Source of the DNA: Nymphaea colorata | Taxonomy: Eukaryota > Streptophyta > Magnoliopsida > Nymphaeales > Nymphaeaceae | Length of the DNA stretch: 64,000 nucleotides | NCBI RefSeq assembly: GCF_008831285.2 | Contig: NC_045138.2 | Span: 13,838,571-13,902,570, forward strand | Direction: 5' to 3' | Part shown: piece by piece, positions 22,101-33,227 of the stretch | Numbering within the stretch: the first letter of the stretch is position 1 | How the letters are laid out: each line of letters opens with the position of its first letter | Position numbers and translations under genes: made by a program | The notes under the pieces: model-generated | What the model was told of the DNA's origin: nothing | Database searches by the model: none | What the model saw: only the letters and a program-made list of their open reading frames with translations

Positions 22101-25100
22101 CAGGCATTAGAGAATCCTCACACAATATGATATATGACAAAAAATGACAACGGAGGACAGATCTATTAGCTGTTTAAATTCAATCTTCCTTCACACTGAC
22201 ATTAGAAAAGACAAAATTCAGAGATTTAGCTTTCACCTTTGCTTTCCAGTAATTATATATAGACTGGAAAACAGCATATCTCATATTCTGAGCCAAAGCC
22301 TGCGAAAATAAAATAAATCAGACAGAATCTAAAGAAGTAGATAACCAAAACGTAACTAATATCTTAATATCAGAAAAATTCAACATCACATCTTATAGAT
22401 AAATAATTTCTCAAAGGTAGCATAACTTACTAGCTTCAGAATACTCAGGAAATAGATCATATTTTGAACCACTGACACCAAAAGCAGACATTTAAACATA
22501 AAGAAGACCTTTCCATTTCAAATACAACTGTAGAAACAGATGTTTTACCAAACAGAAGGTTGTCAAGAATCATAACCTAGAAACCAGGTTTCTCCTGTAA
22601 ACTAGACCTTGTCAAGAAAAATGAATAAGGCTATAAGCCCACAGAGATACAGATACAGCTAGAGCCAAAAACATGCCTCTTATAGTCCCAAGAAGATACA
22701 AAGCACTTGTAAGTCAATATTTTCACAGCAAAACAACATACTGAAACTCTAAAAGACAAAAGATGAGATGAGAATAAAAGAGTAGATCAGTTTAAATAAA
22801 TCATACAATCTCTATCGCATCCTCTTCATGGTTCACTTCAACTATAACATGTTGCAGCATAATGGTGCACACAGCGAAGAGTATCTTCTCCCACTGTTCG
22901 GATCTTATTTTTCTATGGACATCCTGGTCATTATCTTTTCCAGACACCACTGCAGCCTTTCTTAGCCCATTATCAGAAATTGTTTACTGGTAAACTGGAA
23001 GCATCATATTTTTTAGCTTTGATTTGCTCTTGCCTTTATTTTTTTTCCCCTCCCAGTACCACTCTCCCTATGTTCATATTTCTGAGACAATGCATATCTA
23101 ATACTTTTAATAACCCAAAATGTCATGTTCCTTAGACTCGATGGATCTGATCTAAAGCAGGTCCGACCTTAAATTCATGATTCTAGCAAACTGCAATTTG
23201 AAAACCACAGATTCATGATCCCCATATGCCTCAAATCCATGGATCTCAAGACAGATCAAGGAGGGCCTGATTTGAGATCCATGGCTCTTAGATGCAAGCA
23301 TTACAACCTCATGACGTAATTCACACATCTTTCAAGCAAAGGATTTGATACCCTTGTTACAAATCAAGGATCTGGAATGGTGGAAGCTATCCCACACTCT
23401 CAGATGAAACACCCTTGTGTCCTCCCTTTTGTGCTTGATGCTTTTTTCCTTCAGTTGGAAGACAGTTGATAAAATGCACGCCATGGATCATGATGCTTCA
23501 AGGAATCAAGTGTTACTAACAAATAATTGACAACAACACAATCTTAACAACGAGAAAAATACTGTTATCTACAATAAAATGATTGAAACAATGCTTCATA
23601 GAAGTAACTAAGAAGCTAGAAATAAACAATAAAGGTCTGAGGAGAAAAGACAGGAAAACAAGCGAAACAGCACAATTAAAAGCTTACATGCAACAGAACC
23701 ATAAATTTATTAATTCTTGTGGTTGCAAGGTCATCAACCTCATGGAATTGATATGTTCAGAGGAATTATACATCCCTAGAGTACAGAAGGATCGCAATAA
23801 GTGCTTTTTGGCTACGTTAGAACATCAAAAATGGAAAGCACAACAAAATGCATAAAAAGGAGCAGGTTGCTGCTCCCAGTAGCATAACCTCAGATTCCTG
23901 AAGTATCTCATTTATAAGGCAAACTTTGCCATCAAATTACATAAAGGAATAATTCTTGAGATCACCTCAGCTGCAGCATCAAGCTGAAGCACAACTGGAA
24001 CAGGAGAACCAAGTGAAATTATGACGCCTCCCCTCTCTCTGGTTTTATGGTCCAAAACTTCCAAACGGAACAAAAGAGCTTCAAATCTGTATGGACAGAA
24101 AATGTACAATAATTATGTCAATCAAACATAGATAAACTAGATAAAGGAGGCAAACAGCATGCCCCATTACTTATACCCTACAAAGTTGATTACCTAATTA
24201 TCAGAATAGGTTATGCAAGCATTTCTCATACTTCACCTACCATTACTAAAATACTACAGTTTTACAACACAAAAGAAAAGAGCTAGTTTCATTTACCATA
24301 GTAAGGTTTATTAATTGAATGTTTGAACCTCTATCACGTCTATCAAAGCACAGAGACAAATACATGAGAATCAACTGTAAACTCAAGGTCATAAAGCATA
24401 AAAAACAGATCGCAGAAGAAAACTGATAAGTTCATTTTATCTTGTCATCCTCTGCTTCTTACACCCTTCCTAGTTTTTTATTTAAATAAGCATGTAGAAC
24501 TTTCTTTGATGTTTCTTCTGCTGTGAAGCTGTTAAATTTTTTGGAGGAATCACAAGCAGCTTTGAAGGTAGGATCCCAGAAAAAAAAATGCATTTTTTAC
24601 TAGTTACCTGATAACACAAATCAATGTGACTGACTGACAAGGTAAAGATATGTAGAAATTTAATGTTGCCCAAAGAACAGAAAAGGAAAAAGGAAAAATG
24701 GTATGATTCCGTCCAAGTATAAAAAATTGGTTGAAAATCCAAAACCAAGTCCAGCATTTAGAACCTATTTCATATTAGCAGTAAAATTTAAAGAACTCAG
24801 ATAACAAAAGCAACAAATCTAAACAAACTAGTCTCAAGAAAAAAAATTTACAACTAACAGATGCATCTCATAAGAGCAAAAACAATAAAAAAAATTACTA
24901 CTGAAAAGATAAATGCCCAAAAAATCTAGCAAATTCTGCCATAGACTAAAGTTCCTCCAAGAATTAAAAAGCAGGAGAAAGAAAGCATAAAAACAAGACA
25001 AAAAAGAAGAGAAATTAAACTCTAAATAAAGTATAGTAACCTTCTTGCAAAAGGTGGAGAACCATAACTAAGCAAGAAGTAGAATATTTGACCCATTCTG

Positions 25101-26272
25101 AAAGAAAGAAAAGATGGAATCTGCAGATTTTTACTTTTCTGGTGTGATTATCTTCCTCTCATTGTTGAACTCTTGAAGCCAGTCTTCATCCTCATTGTCA
25201 AGATCATACTCAACAAAATCCCCAAGTTCTGCCCTAGCTGAAAATCAAAAGAAATACCTATTATTGCAATATAATTATTAAAAAATAAAACAACTCTAAG
25301 AATCCAATCAAATTAGTGACAATTTTTACCTCCTCTTCCACGCACATATGAAGTTGGTTGTGAAAAGGAACATGAGTAGTCTCTTTCATATGTGTCAACA
25401 ACAACAAACTGTGGTGTAGGTATTTCAGAAGCACTTTTCCTTGTCTGGATTTGATTAACCTATAATGTTACACATTAAAAATTGATATTAGCTGAAAATA
25501 AACTGAGCAACATAAAATCCACTTTAAGCAGCATCTACGCTCAAAGAGACCCCCCTGTCTCTCACTTCCTTTAATTCTTCTTCGTACAGTCACTTAAATG
25601 AAGACACCCAATCAGGTTTCACATTTGGACAAAATCAAAAACAAAAATTACGTATGGCTTCTTAAAGGAGCTGGTCAACGTATGCCATCAATAGGCATCA
25701 GAAACAGATGTCCCAAGAATAATGTGATCAGGAAATTGGGTACCTGGTCAGTAGAAAACAAAATACAGGATGATGACAGGGAAAGAGTGTTGTAAATTTC
25801 AAACCATGACAACTATGATAAAGCTTATAGACCAGACGAGACTTTTCAAAAGCAATCAATAGTTAATTTGGAAGAAACAATGTTGCCAGCTGAAACGGAA
25901 AAAAATAAATAAACATAAAAAGGAATTAATCGAGCTACACAAGCTCAGTGTAATGGTAATGCAATGCTATACGATTATCTCAATTGCGCTTACAAACAAA
26001 ATCCACGAATTACTAGCCCCATTACCGCACAGTAAAATTTATAAGCATTGATCCAAAAGAACTGGAGAACCAAAAACAAGATTTGGAACCTCATTCTCAG
26101 CCTCTGAAGTAATACGTGGTATTTGTGAATTGCGAGTAGATGGAGCTGTAATGATGCTATTGTTAATGGTCACAGTAGAAGCCTCATCATCTTCAAAATC
26201 CCTCACAGACCTTATAATAGGAAGCTTCCTATTGAAGTCAAGTGGACGAGGCCTGATCTGCAGTCGAGTCAT
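19197..26272 (-). CDS. EPL1: Enhancer of Polycomb-like protein (EPL1), NuA4 subunit
   Basis: A plant Enhancer-of-Polycomb-like protein of 473 residues. In eukaryotes this family scaffolds the catalytic module of the NuA4 histone acetyltransferase in the nucleus. Twelve coding exons join in frame: 26272-26090, 25459-25330, 25237-25135, 24086-23966, 22299-22237, 22044-22006, 21596-21516, 21378-21331, 20704-20654, 20564-20496, 19827-19588, 19490-19197. The N-terminus has RPRPLDFNRKLPI and DFEDDE (residues 7-30), then PTPQFVVVDTYERDYS, EYDLDNEDEDW and FRLEVLDHKTRERGG. The middle has YNYWKAKRERWQKPILRRIQ, the Pro-rich PPPPVNDTNPYNVFRPREKAHRLHTRR in exon 7, and REEKKRELMECEVNLQRIRLKYK in exon 10. 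The C-terminus has a basic Gly-rich GRIGRGGRIIFDRWNPF (about 420-436). Order and content agree with Arabidopsis At1g16690 and At1g79020. An upstream ATG at 26282 overlaps the main start in another frame. Confidence 0.95.
19911..20400. repeat. Direct tandem duplication in EPL intron 10
   Basis: Two diverged copies of a roughly 248-base unit sit side by side (about 19911-20161 and 20162-20400). Shared blocks include TTTCATAAACC, GTTGTGTGAAGCA, ATCCCTCCCTAATCA, GGACAGGAAGG and CACCAGTTATACGG. Each copy ends in a CA-rich run. The pair fills most of the 668-base intron between exons 10 and 11. Confidence 0.92.
23237..23284. repeat. 13-bp perfect inverted repeat in EPL intron 4
   Basis: CCATGGATCTCAA (23237-23249) is exactly complementary to TTGAGATCCATGG (23272-23284), with a 22-base loop. 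The surrounding 150 bases repeat ATCCATG and ATTCATGATTC words. This may be the core of a small palindromic element, but outer ends and a target duplication were not found. Confidence 0.7.
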
Positions 26273-28683
26273 ATCTATTCATGGCCCTACCAGGTCAAAC
26301 ATTCCATTATGGCTGTGCCAACAGAACTGCCAAGGCAAACCAAGAAACTCAATTACTTGGTAAGGATGCACAAACAACAAGAGTAATATGATAGAAGATG
26401 CTAAGCAAAGTGAACCAATTGAAAACACATGAACATAAACAAATTTTGAAAGTAGAAAGTGTTGTACTGACAAACAACTCAGAAAATGAAATAACTATTT
26501 TAAATTTTTAACATCCAAAATTCCTGAGATCTTCAATACATAATCAAATTACCACAAATAAACAACTTGCTTTAGAGTTTTGCAAAATTCATTCATGAAC
26601 AGAAATGAAAACGTTCACTTTTCGTTGCTTGAATTATGGATGGACTTAAATGTTCTTCTATGATTCCATCAGATACTTTTCAATGCACTCAAAATCACCT
26701 TGACCATACTTCACAAAACCTCTGTGATGAGTGAGGTCATTTGCCTTCTTTGCCCCTTGCACCTTCTCCTTCTTCATTTGTGTGCATACTTTGCACCACA
26801 CAAGGTCTCCCACAAATTTCCCTTTTGTTAAAGTCTTCTTAAGCTTCTTTCCACTAAACAATCATTTTTTGCTAAATGTCTCACAAGTCCTTTAACTGGA
26901 CGACTAAAATATGCTTTCTTTGGCTTTAATTTCCAACCAAAAACTCCTAGCTTATACAGTTAATAATTTGAAAATTAACCACTCACAACAGCTAGTAGTT
27001 TGCCCTAGATATTCATTTTGAAGGCCAGGTTGGAGTTAGGCATGTAACATATTTGAGAACATCAGGAGGATATCCTTCGTACCATCCAAAATGTACCACA
27101 ATGTTTCATAACATCCACATGCATAAAAACTTGAGGTGACTTACTAGACCAGTTCTGTTAGATTCTGAAATTCAACAAGCTAGAGCTCGTTGATAGACCT
27201 AATGCACTTGGAACTGCACAAACAAGTAGAATGACAAGGGGGTAGAAGAATACTGTTTAAGGAAGCCTTAGACCAAAAGAAACACCGAGAAAAAGTTGGT
27301 TACAACACCTAGAGATTCTGCCTGTGATATGTTGCACTAATAACTGCTTGTGCTCCTAACTAAGGACAAGAAAAGCACTCATGGATCATGATCATCAATA
27401 CATTAGTGTGCATGGTCAACACACTATCAAGTGCCAGTCTACAGAATTAGCAGAAAAACTGAGGAGAGACACTCAATAAGAACGAAGCACCAATTCACCT
27501 GGATAACCAAGTCAAATAAAATAACCCAATTTCTGAACATCAAACAAAAGAAACAAACTTCAACGTCCAAATGAATCGAAGAAGTGCATGCAATCATCCT
27601 CATAAATAAATGACAGTGACCATCATATTACCAAATATAATGAGGTTACACCGTTACAAGCACCGAAAGAACAGCAAGGACCAACAACAGACAGAGAATA
27701 ATAGCCCAACTGAAACATCAAGTAGCAAAATAGAAACGATAAAAACCATAACTGTGTGGTAATAAGAAGAATAAATGCATCCCAATACAATAGGATTAAT
27801 AAAATGAAAAAAATCCAAGAAAAATGAGATGGACTCCCCAATAACTGTGAAATCATTGACTACATTGAAGCAAAGAGCAAATGGAACTTGTGATCACTGT
27901 TTCATAGAGAAATGGACAGCATCCATTGCTAATTGTCAACCAATTTTGTAGCGAAAATTTTAAGAAAGAATGCAGAAGGGGGTTTCTTTCCCCAAAAACA
28001 TTTGTTTTACAGGTAAAAAAAAAAAGAACAATTTCGGCATACTAAAGCAAGATGTTAGGACCAAAACCAAAAAATCAATTTTGCCTTCAAACCGTAAACT
28101 TGCTTTAAGCAATCCATGCCCTCGTGACACACCAGTCCCGTTTCTGTGGGGTCCACGTCTCATAACACGATAAGAATTGAGAATGCATGTTCCTCAAGAT
28201 TCGGCTGCACACTTTTTCAAGTCCCACATGAAAGGGAGGTTCAATGATCGATATATCAATGACATGATGAAAATGTATCTGTCCGATGCAGTAAAATCCC
28301 CTTGAAATATTGTATGGCCAAGAAGCAATGCACGACAATCTAGTCTACTCAATTGCACCAATCACTAACAGCTTGTGGTTACACGTTATGTCCAAACATG
28401 CAGGCGCAGAACCAGGATCTTTTCCTTTGGTAGGGTGTGGAATGCTGCAGGCCCATGGACTGTAAATATATGCGCACATATATAGACCACATTTAAGAAA
28501 TCATAAACGTCCTTCATCTTCTCGTTAGTTAACCTACACTGAAAATTTTGAATTCATATAGACCAACGAGAGACAAATTAAACATGATCAAGCATCTAAA
28601 ACTTTAAATGAGAAAAACAGAAACATATTAAAAAACTGAAAAGCCAATAAAAAGGCTAAACTTGACAATTGACATGTAATTAC

Positions 28684-29300
28684 CGAAATGCTAAATTCAT
28701 ACTGTATACGCTCAAAGTCTTCAATCAAATGTAGAGAATGTCGTGGAGACAGATACCAAAATGATAGAATACGCCATTCAGAAATAGAGGTGAGAGAGAG
28801 AGAGAGAGAGGCGAGCGCCCCGGACGCCGGTGGCCCTAGTTCCCAGGCTGCAGCAGATAGGGCTGCCATCGACACTCGACATAGAGAGACAGATAGAGGC
28901 CAGGGCCGCCAGTCAGCTATTGCTGGCGGCCGCCCCTCGTTTGCAGGCACAGAGGGCTCTCCAAAGGAGCAGAGCAAAAGGGGGCTGGCGCCTGGCCGAC
29001 GGCCCTGAGCCTCAATCGAGATAGAGAGATAGAGGGAAAGAGAGACCTATAGATGCACCGCCCGCCGCCGGCCAATTGCAGAGGAGAACCGGGTTGCCGG
29101 CCGTCTGCCGTACGGAGAGGCCGAGAGGGAAAGAGGCGCTGGTTCGCTGAAAGAGGGCAAGGGCCAAAGGGGAACCCTCGACTCGACGACCCCCCTGTAC
29201 AGAATCTGTAAGAATTAAAAACCTGTTTGAGAAAGTAAGTCCTGCAGTAAAAGGACGTTTTTAACGTCGTCCCCTTTTCCGCCTTCAATTGGAGAGAGAG
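28684..29300 (-). promoter_or_regulatory. Probable non-coding leader exon and promoter of EPL gene
   Basis: This is a GC-rich, CT/GA-rich island in AT-rich DNA, about 2.4 kb upstream of the EPL start codon on the same strand. It ends in a donor-like CATTTCG/GTAATT (exon end 28684). An acceptor-like CCTGGTAG lies just before the coding start (exon resuming at 26286). A leader intron of about 2.4 kb is therefore plausible. The upstream limit is a guess, and no TATA box is clear. The several ATGs inside give no long coding frame on this strand that resembles a protein family. Confidence 0.45.
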
Positions 29301-30761
29301 AGAGAGAGAACGTGAACATGGAGGAAGAGAGATCATATGAGATTTCAGGATCTGCAATTTATCCACCAGCCGGAATCCGTTCGACAACACCGGAGCTTAT
29401 TACGTTTTGAATTTGGGATAAGGGTAGCCACATAGAGAGGGAGGGAAATGTGTATATACCGTATCCAAATTCAACTTTTTACATTTACAGTATCAATTCA
29501 GTCTGAATCGACTTTAAATTTGCATCCAAATCCCAATACGGCCTTTCAAGTACAGAATTGAATCCAAAACTGATCGTAATATCCAAATCCATTCAAGTCC
29601 TATCGAATATCATTTCTTATATCCGATCATGATCTGATCTTTTAATTGGATATTAAATGTTTATCGGTATCCAACTTTTCTAAGGCTGCTCAATTGGACA
29701 TCCAATCTTCTTAATCCAACTCATTTGACACCCTTAAATTCGAGTGTCACAGAGCTGATGAAACAAAAAAATTCCAAGAGATTCAAATTTGTTTTTTCAT
29801 ATACCATGTGTCCGGATCCGCCTTCCAATTGGATTTTGTAAATCCGATCCAGCTAGTTTTCTTGATCTCAAATCCTCTTAAACTAGGAACCCATTCTCTA
29901 CTAGCAACTGAATCAGAGAAACCATTTGTAGCATAATTCTGGTCTATCTGTAACCAAATTGCTATTGTTGTAGAAACTTGAATTTGGGACCAAATCAGTA
30001 AGACCTGGATAGAAGCCGAACTTAACTCGTGTCTACTAATTAAATGGCAGGTTGGAAACTGCAATATTTTTTCACTAAAGTGATCAGACATCGATTCAAC
30101 CGATCGATAGTTGACAGTGAATCACGTTAATAAGAAGTTAACAATTCCTGATTTTTTCAACTCATTTTTTATCTCATTTTTTCACTTTTTTTTTTCTCTC
30201 CCCTTCTAATTTCATTTTTTCACAATTATCTTCTCCGCTTTATAATCGGTAAATCTTATCATTAAAGAGAAAGAGACCTGAAAAGCCAATCTGGTTTTAA
30301 AGCTGGTTATTTTTACTTGAAAATTATTAAGTAAGATATTAGTGATTCGATTGTTGTTTACTGTTTTCTGAAGTCAACAAATAAGAATAAAATTAAATAC
30401 TTGGGGAAAAAATATAAAAAAAAAAAAGCCTTGGAATGGTTTTTCCAAACGTTATACTGCTGAATTTATTATTAGTTGCACTGGTAAAAAGCATAATTAG
30501 TAGATTAACATGCACTCATAACATGGACCAGTTATGGTACTACCGCAAAGACATTGTTATAAGCAAACTTTTATACTCCATTTCGGAAGCACAGCATTAA
30601 GCAATCTAAAACAACCAATTTACACAGCCAAGCTCTCTTACAATATAACAACCACAAACTATATATAAGGTTCTAATGGAAAGAACAACTTTCTTTTTGT
30701 CCTGAGATAAACAATATCCAGATCTATATATCACGGTTCTCAACGTTCTTGTTGGTTCAGT
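29301..30761. other. Intergenic DNA, ATCC-rich degenerate repeats
   Basis: No gene is recognised. From about 29450 to 29900 the sequence is built of loosely repeated ATCCAAAT/ATCCGAT words, a texture typical of degraded transposable-element DNA, but no ends or coding domains are seen. From about 30120 to 30430 it is T-rich and A-rich low-complexity DNA. The last 150 bases are probably the 3' flank of the P450 locus. Confidence 0.4.
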
Positions 30762-33227
30762 TCATCCTTTATGAGGCATAGGTATTGCACTCAAGGGAAC
30801 TGATTTCTTCAAGCTAATTCCCAGCTTTTCACTCATGTCAATCGTCTCTGGGGTGACTCCCTGAGGCAGAACCCAACCAAAAGAGTGCAACAAAGCCCCC
30901 AAAGTAAGGGGAAGCATTCTATGGGCCAAAGGCATCCCGGGACACATCCTCCTGCCGGAGCCGAAAGGAAGGTACTCAAAGTGTCGGCCCTTGTAATCGA
31001 TGGTGGAGTCCAAGAACCTCTCCGGCTTGAAGCAGTGTGGTTCTTCCCATGCTTTTGGGTCTCTGCCAATGGCCCATGCATTAACGAGCACTTGGGAATG
31101 TAGTAACCCATGAGGGTGCATGCCTCCCTGGCTTTGTGAGGAACCATTAGAGGCAAAGGCGGGTGCATCCTCACTGTCTCCTTGATCACTGCTCTCAAGT
31201 ATGGCAGGTCCTCTATATCTTCCTCTTCGATCCTGCGGTGCCGGCCGAAGAGCTCAGACAGCAACTTGGCCATGACAGCGGGGTCGTGGAGGAGCTCTGT
31301 TAGTGCCCATTCCACAGTGCTCGTCGTCCTAGTGTCTGTGCCGGCGATGAACATTTCCTGGGCATCATGCAAAGAAGAAAAAAACACACACTTTAGTACG
31401 ATGGATTAAGCTGCTTCTCCAAAAAAAAAATTATCATACTTGTAAGACTGAAGATCCAAAACCGATTTGATGTCATGGAATTTAGATGGACCAGGAATAA
31501 TGTTAATATATGTGTATTCTTGTGAACATGAATATTTTGGGAATTTGAAATTTTGGGTCTATTCAAATCCAGGTTTGAACGGTAAGGCATTAATTTAATT
31601 GGCAAGTACCTGACCATCAGATCCATTAATGTCTGAGGTGGGCAGATCACATGCGGTGGACTTTGTGTCGGATTGCTATCCTGTTCTATGCTATTTTTAT
31701 ATCTATGTCCATTTTTAGGTGCTACACTTCCTGAGCTTATATGTATTGGAGACCCGTTTTGAACATTAATTAGACTTGACAAGTGAATCTTTTGTTTGAA
31801 ACGCACAAGACACGGACAAGTAGTTCAAGCATATGCCATAGCTATACATAAGGCCATCATCTATATATGCTGCTTCTAGTTATGTGACTGAAAGTCTGAA
31901 AAGTGAGTGGAGAGCTGTATGTCAAAACCAGTCCAACGTTCTACACTTCATGAAATGGAACATGTTACCCATGAGCCATGCATTTAGGTTCAAGAATGTG
32001 TCGGGCATGCATGCGCCTAAATACGTGCTTGGACTTGCAGGAGTATTAACTCCCAAGAACTGAACAGCTGTACTCTACAGAGCCTGCCACTTAGCGGGTT
32101 TTGGTTTAAGATCTTGAAATTGAAGAAGGTCAAGGGTTCCATGATCTAGTACTGCAAGTAGTTACGCCCAGCTTCCCTACTCCACAAAAGATCAGAAAGA
32201 GAGAGCGAGATTTCGTGGCCTACTTCGAGCATTCCTCTGGTTTCAGAAGTTTTCATGAATACGCATGAAGACCAACTTGATTTAGGAGAATATATTAGCA
32301 GAAAGACTTACCAGTGCAATTCCATTAATGACAGTAGGAGAGAATTTGGCAGGTTCATCTTTGCCGTCGCCTTTGAAATCCAGCAGCACATCCAGAAAAT
32401 CCTTCTTTCCCGGCTCCTCTTTGACCTTACTTGCAGCTTGAAGCCTTTCTCCGGCGAACCCACCTATTATATCGAAGGCCTTCTTCGTATAGCAGCGCGA
32501 CTTTCTCTTTATGCCCTGCGGATCTAGCCACTTCAAAAGGGGCACAAAGTCTGCCAAGTTATGTTTCCCCACCAACTCCATGATCTTACCAGCAAGGACA
32601 AAGAACTCGTTTCCTTGCTCGCACTTGGGATCAACCAGGTCCCTAGAGAACATAAGGTTCCCAAGAAGGTTGAAGTTCATCAGGAACACAAGCTTGGGGA
32701 CGACAATCGCATCCTTGCCATCACCACTTTCTTGTCTGATGAAGCTCACCATGGAGTCGATGCACTGCCTCCGGACGCCCTTCATGGCCAGAAGGCGATT
32801 GCTGGAGAAGAACTCCAGAGCGCAGGGGCGGCGAAGAAGACGCCAGAAGGGGTTATACTGGGCAGTGATGATGGAAGCCGTCTGGTTGTTCGCCACAGTC
32901 CCATGGCCGTCGTCTAAGATATCGATTTTCATGGCTTCATAGAGCGTGCGCCCTGCGAGCGACAAGTCATGAACTTTGTACATCTCGCGGGCTGCGTCGC
33001 GGGACGAGGCTACGACGGTCCTCATACAGCCGAGCCTGAGGGTCATGACCGGGCCATACTTGGCGGCGAGGTTCGCAAGGGCTTGGTGAGACCTCGAGTG
33101 CGAGAACATGTTGCCCACAACGGGCCAGGCTAGCGGGCCTGGTGGCATACGAACGAAGGTATGGCAATAGAAGCAACAAGCAAACACATATAACTGCGCC
33201 CTCTAACATGCTAATCTCCAGAACCAT
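30762..33227 (-). pseudogene. Cytochrome P450 (CYP76/CYP80-like), frameshifted
   Basis: A two-exon P450 locus of the CYP71 clan: exon 1 33227-32312, exon 2 31357-30762, intron GT-AG in phase 0. About 504 codons are present, normal for the family. An N-terminal anchor (MLEGAVICVCLLLLLPYL) reads in one frame. From the proline hinge PPGPLAWPVVGN on, the frame is different, so the anchor is out of frame. Exon 1 then runs open through FWRLLRRPCALEFFSSNRLL to the splice site. Exon 2 has the I-helix AGTDTRTTS and K-helix ETVR, then shifts frame again near 31091-31105 just after GYYIPK. It resumes with VNAWAIGRDPKAW, FKPERFL, the haem loop FGSGRRMCPG and a normal end. All P450 landmarks are present, only phase is lost. 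The family would oxidise monoterpenoids, alkaloids or similar. Probably a young pseudogene; errors in the assembled sequence are the alternative. Confidence 0.85.

Noticed and set aside
28688-29390. Several 60-157 residue frames in the GC-rich island upstream of EPL
   Set aside because: They overlap on both strands, are rich in Arg/Ser/Pro from GA/CT repeats, and are better explained as a leader exon and promoter.
30885-31103. Open + strand frames opposite the P450 exons (also 31182-31409, 32511-32942)
   Set aside because: They are antisense shadows of the P450 coding frame, with no recognisable domain of their own.
31085-31110. Programmed frameshifting in the P450
   Set aside because: There is no slippery heptamer with a downstream structure, and a second break separates the anchor. 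Deletion in a decaying gene is simpler.
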